Positions 62,663-64,000 of a stretch of DNA of 64,000 nt are shown here, one piece after another. The DNA is from Hyphomonadaceae bacterium (GTDB taxonomy: Bacteria > Pseudomonadota > Alphaproteobacteria > Caulobacterales > Aquidulcibacteraceae): contig JAIELJ010000003.1 of the NCBI GenBank assembly GCA_019753105.1, forward strand, positions 124,001 through 188,000, in the 5' to 3' direction. The notes under the pieces are model-generated. The model did not search any database. It had not been told where the DNA came from and saw nothing but the letters and a program-made list of their open reading frames with translations. The first letter of the stretch is position 1, and every line of letters begins with the position of its first letter. The position numbers and the translations under genes are program-made.

Positions 62663-63396
62663 TCGTAGGCCTCCGTCTCTTCGGAGGCTGTTTGTTTCAC
62701 CAGCGAGAGCCGGCCGCGCTCCATGCGCCAGTGCGAGAGCGGGGCGCAATCGGCCAGCGACTCGTCCTGGCTCGCCACCACGACTCCAGCGCCAACCCGG
62801 CGCATCTCAGCCAACAGCCGCACGATGCGGCGGCCATCGGCCGGCGACATGCCCGCGGTCGGGTCGTCAGCAAGAATGAGCGCGGGCTTGGAGGCGAGCG
62901 CGCGCGCTATGGCAGCCCGATGCCGTTCCGCACCCGAAAGTTTTTCGATGGTGAGATCGGCAGCGTCAGTCAGGCCGACGAATTCCACAAGTTCTCGCAC
63001 ATCGTCGATGTAATCCCGAGGCTTCAGGCCCGCCAAACGGAGTGGCATCGCGATGTTGTCGAAGGCCGTCCAGTTCTCGATGAACGTTGGATTTTCAGCG
63101 ACATAGCCGATGCGCTTCTTCAAGTTCGCGCGGGTCCGCGCGGTCGCGCGCGCGATGTCATGGCCGAGAATTACACATCGTCCAGAACGGGGCTCGAGCG
63201 CTAGGCGTAGCAAGTGCGTGAACGTAGTCTTACCTGCAGCGGCGGGACCAGTAATAAGCGCGACCTCACCGGCGCGCGCTTCGAACTCGATCCCAAACAA
63301 TACAGTCGCGGTCTTATAACCCGCGTCCACGCCAGAAAGGCGGGCGAGCACACCTCGCTCTAGGAGGTCCTGTTCGGGGGTGGTCGCACGGGCCAT
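62659..63396 (-). CDS. ftsE: Cell division ATP-binding protein FtsE-like (altered catalytic residues)
   Basis: 245 residues in a strict operon order with ftsX. Walker A (GPAAAGKTT) is intact and the signature is LSGAE (usual LSGGE). In Walker B the catalytic Glu is Asp: LILADDPTAGM instead of ADEPTGNLD. The switch His is Gln: VVVASQDESL instead of VxTHDxxL. Both changes would be expected to lower ATP hydrolysis. The rest of the fold and the length are as in FtsE. It is divergent from the zinc-ribbon gene. Confidence 0.87.
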   Translation of the reverse strand: MARATTPEQDLLERGVLARLSGVDAGYKTATVLFGIEFEARAGEVALITGPAAAGKTTFTHLLRLALEPRSGRCVILGHDIARATARTRANLKKRIGYVAENPTFIENWTAFDNIAMPLRLAGLKPRDYIDDVRELVEFVGLTDAADLTIEKLSGAERHRAAIARALASKPALILADDPTAGMSPADGRRIVRLLAEMRRVGAGVVVASQDESLADCAPLSHWRMERGRLSLVKQTASEETEAYE

Positions 63397-63460
63397 GACT
63401 GGACAAGCCGAATAGAATCAATGCACCGGATGGTACTGGGCTAATGGGCGTATCGTTAAC

Positions 63461-64000
63461 ATGATCCTGACCTGCACGTCTTGTTCGACAAGATACTACG
63501 CAGATGACGCAGCGGTCGGTCCGACGGGCCGTACTGTTCGCTGCGCCGCATGCGGGTTCTCCTGGTTTGCCGAACCGCAGCTTGAGCTGCGGACCCAAGC
63601 CGTTGCCGCCCCTGCGGAAACCCGCGCTGAAGCCGCTCCGGCACAAGAACCTCTGACACGTGAACGTGTCGAAAGATTGCGCCGCGCCGCCGAACAGCCG
63701 GGACCGGCGCCGTCTGCCGCGGCTAAATTCCGCGCCCAACAGGCCGAGCGCATGCGCCGTGAGCGCGCCCGCGCCGCCCTGGTCGTCTGGGGCGCCACCG
63801 GCGCTGCCCTGGCCGCCTCGGCGACTGGCATGGTCGCCTTCCGTCAGGACGTCGCCGAATTGTGGCCGCGCTCTGCCAGCGCGTTTGCCGCGCTCGGCTT
63901 GGACGTGAACGTCTATGGCCTCGAGTTCAACGACCTCGCCGTCGAGCGCGATTTCGATGGCGCGACGCCGATCCTTTTGGTCAGCGGCGAAGTCCGCAAC
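63461..64000 (+). CDS. MJ0042-type zinc-ribbon protein, DUF3426-like (partial)
   Basis: Begins at ATG 63461 and runs off the window after 180 codons without a stop, which is why the ORF track lacks it. N-terminal zinc ribbon ILTCTSCSTRYY...VRCAACGFSWF carries four Cys, followed by an Ala/Arg-rich linker, a transmembrane helix (about residues 103-123, RAALVVWGATGAALAAS) and the start of a DUF3426-like domain (VNVYGLEFNDLAVERDFDG). Function unknown. Located beside ftsE in many Caulobacterales genomes. Confidence 0.88.
   Translation, partial: MILTCTSCSTRYYADDAAVGPTGRTVRCAACGFSWFAEPQLELRTQAVAAPAETRAEAAPAQEPLTRERVERLRRAAEQPGPAPSAAAKFRAQQAERMRRERARAALVVWGATGAALAASATGMVAFRQDVAELWPRSASAFAALGLDVNVYGLEFNDLAVERDFDGATPILLVSGEVRN

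Overview
The window is high-GC chromosomal DNA from an alphaproteobacterium. It is most like Caulobacterales, probably the Hyphomonadaceae-type lineages; this rests on gene content and order, not a database search. The markers are class I lysyl-tRNA synthetase, a split metH behind an ArsR-methyltransferase gene and metF, an RpoE/ChrR pair, and the run metW-metX / chorismate mutase / prephenate dehydrogenase / DUF2125 / plsC / YdcF / ftsX / ftsE / MJ0042 zinc-ribbon. No rRNA, CRISPR array or plasmid/phage structural genes were seen.

Layout. 1-5043: end of an EF-hand gene, then a MacA-MacB(ATPase)-MacB(permease)-TolC tripartite export operon. 5056-12076: an intact tRNA-Gly(CCC) with a roughly 7-kb integrated island to its right. 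The island is bounded by a 37-bp direct repeat of the 5' half of the tRNA and carries a tyrosine integrase, an AlpA-like excisionase, a possible HUH replication protein, a serine recombinase and several unrecognised membrane proteins. 12195-20255: metabolic genes (lactone oxidase, D-threonine-aldolase-like enzyme, M20 peptidase, threonine aldolase), a hybrid histidine kinase and a secreted protein. 20275-25215: a membrane glycosyltransferase gene broken by a 3.4-kb IS1595-family transposon with passenger genes and a repeated operator-like palindrome. 25240-34336: antiporter, LysRS, SixA, vWA lipoprotein, S24 regulator, PyrD and MlaC/MlaA. 34565-40580: a methionine operon (ArsR-methyltransferase, metF, two-part metH, with a DUF4259 gene wedged in) behind an AT-rich palindrome. 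41148-49158: M16 protease, GloB, methyltransferase, P-II protein, DUF885 lipoprotein. 49201-52659: photooxidative-stress-type cluster (DUF1365, FAD oxidoreductase, ECF sigma, ChrR). 52738-64000: DUF1624 protein, fasciclin lipoprotein, DUF2235 hydrolase, metW/metX, aromatic amino acid genes and the ftsEX-plsC operon, ending in a truncated zinc-ribbon gene.

The most interesting material is (a) the IS1595 transposon, where GGTGTC-N6-GACACC recurs just inside both terminal repeats and over the -10 regions of two divergent promoters, (b) the tRNA island with its unassigned cargo and replaced tRNA promoter, (c) a MetX whose nucleophile serine is glycine, (d) an FtsE with altered Walker B and switch residues, and (e) a MacA-like adaptor with an embedded CpxP/Spy-like segment.
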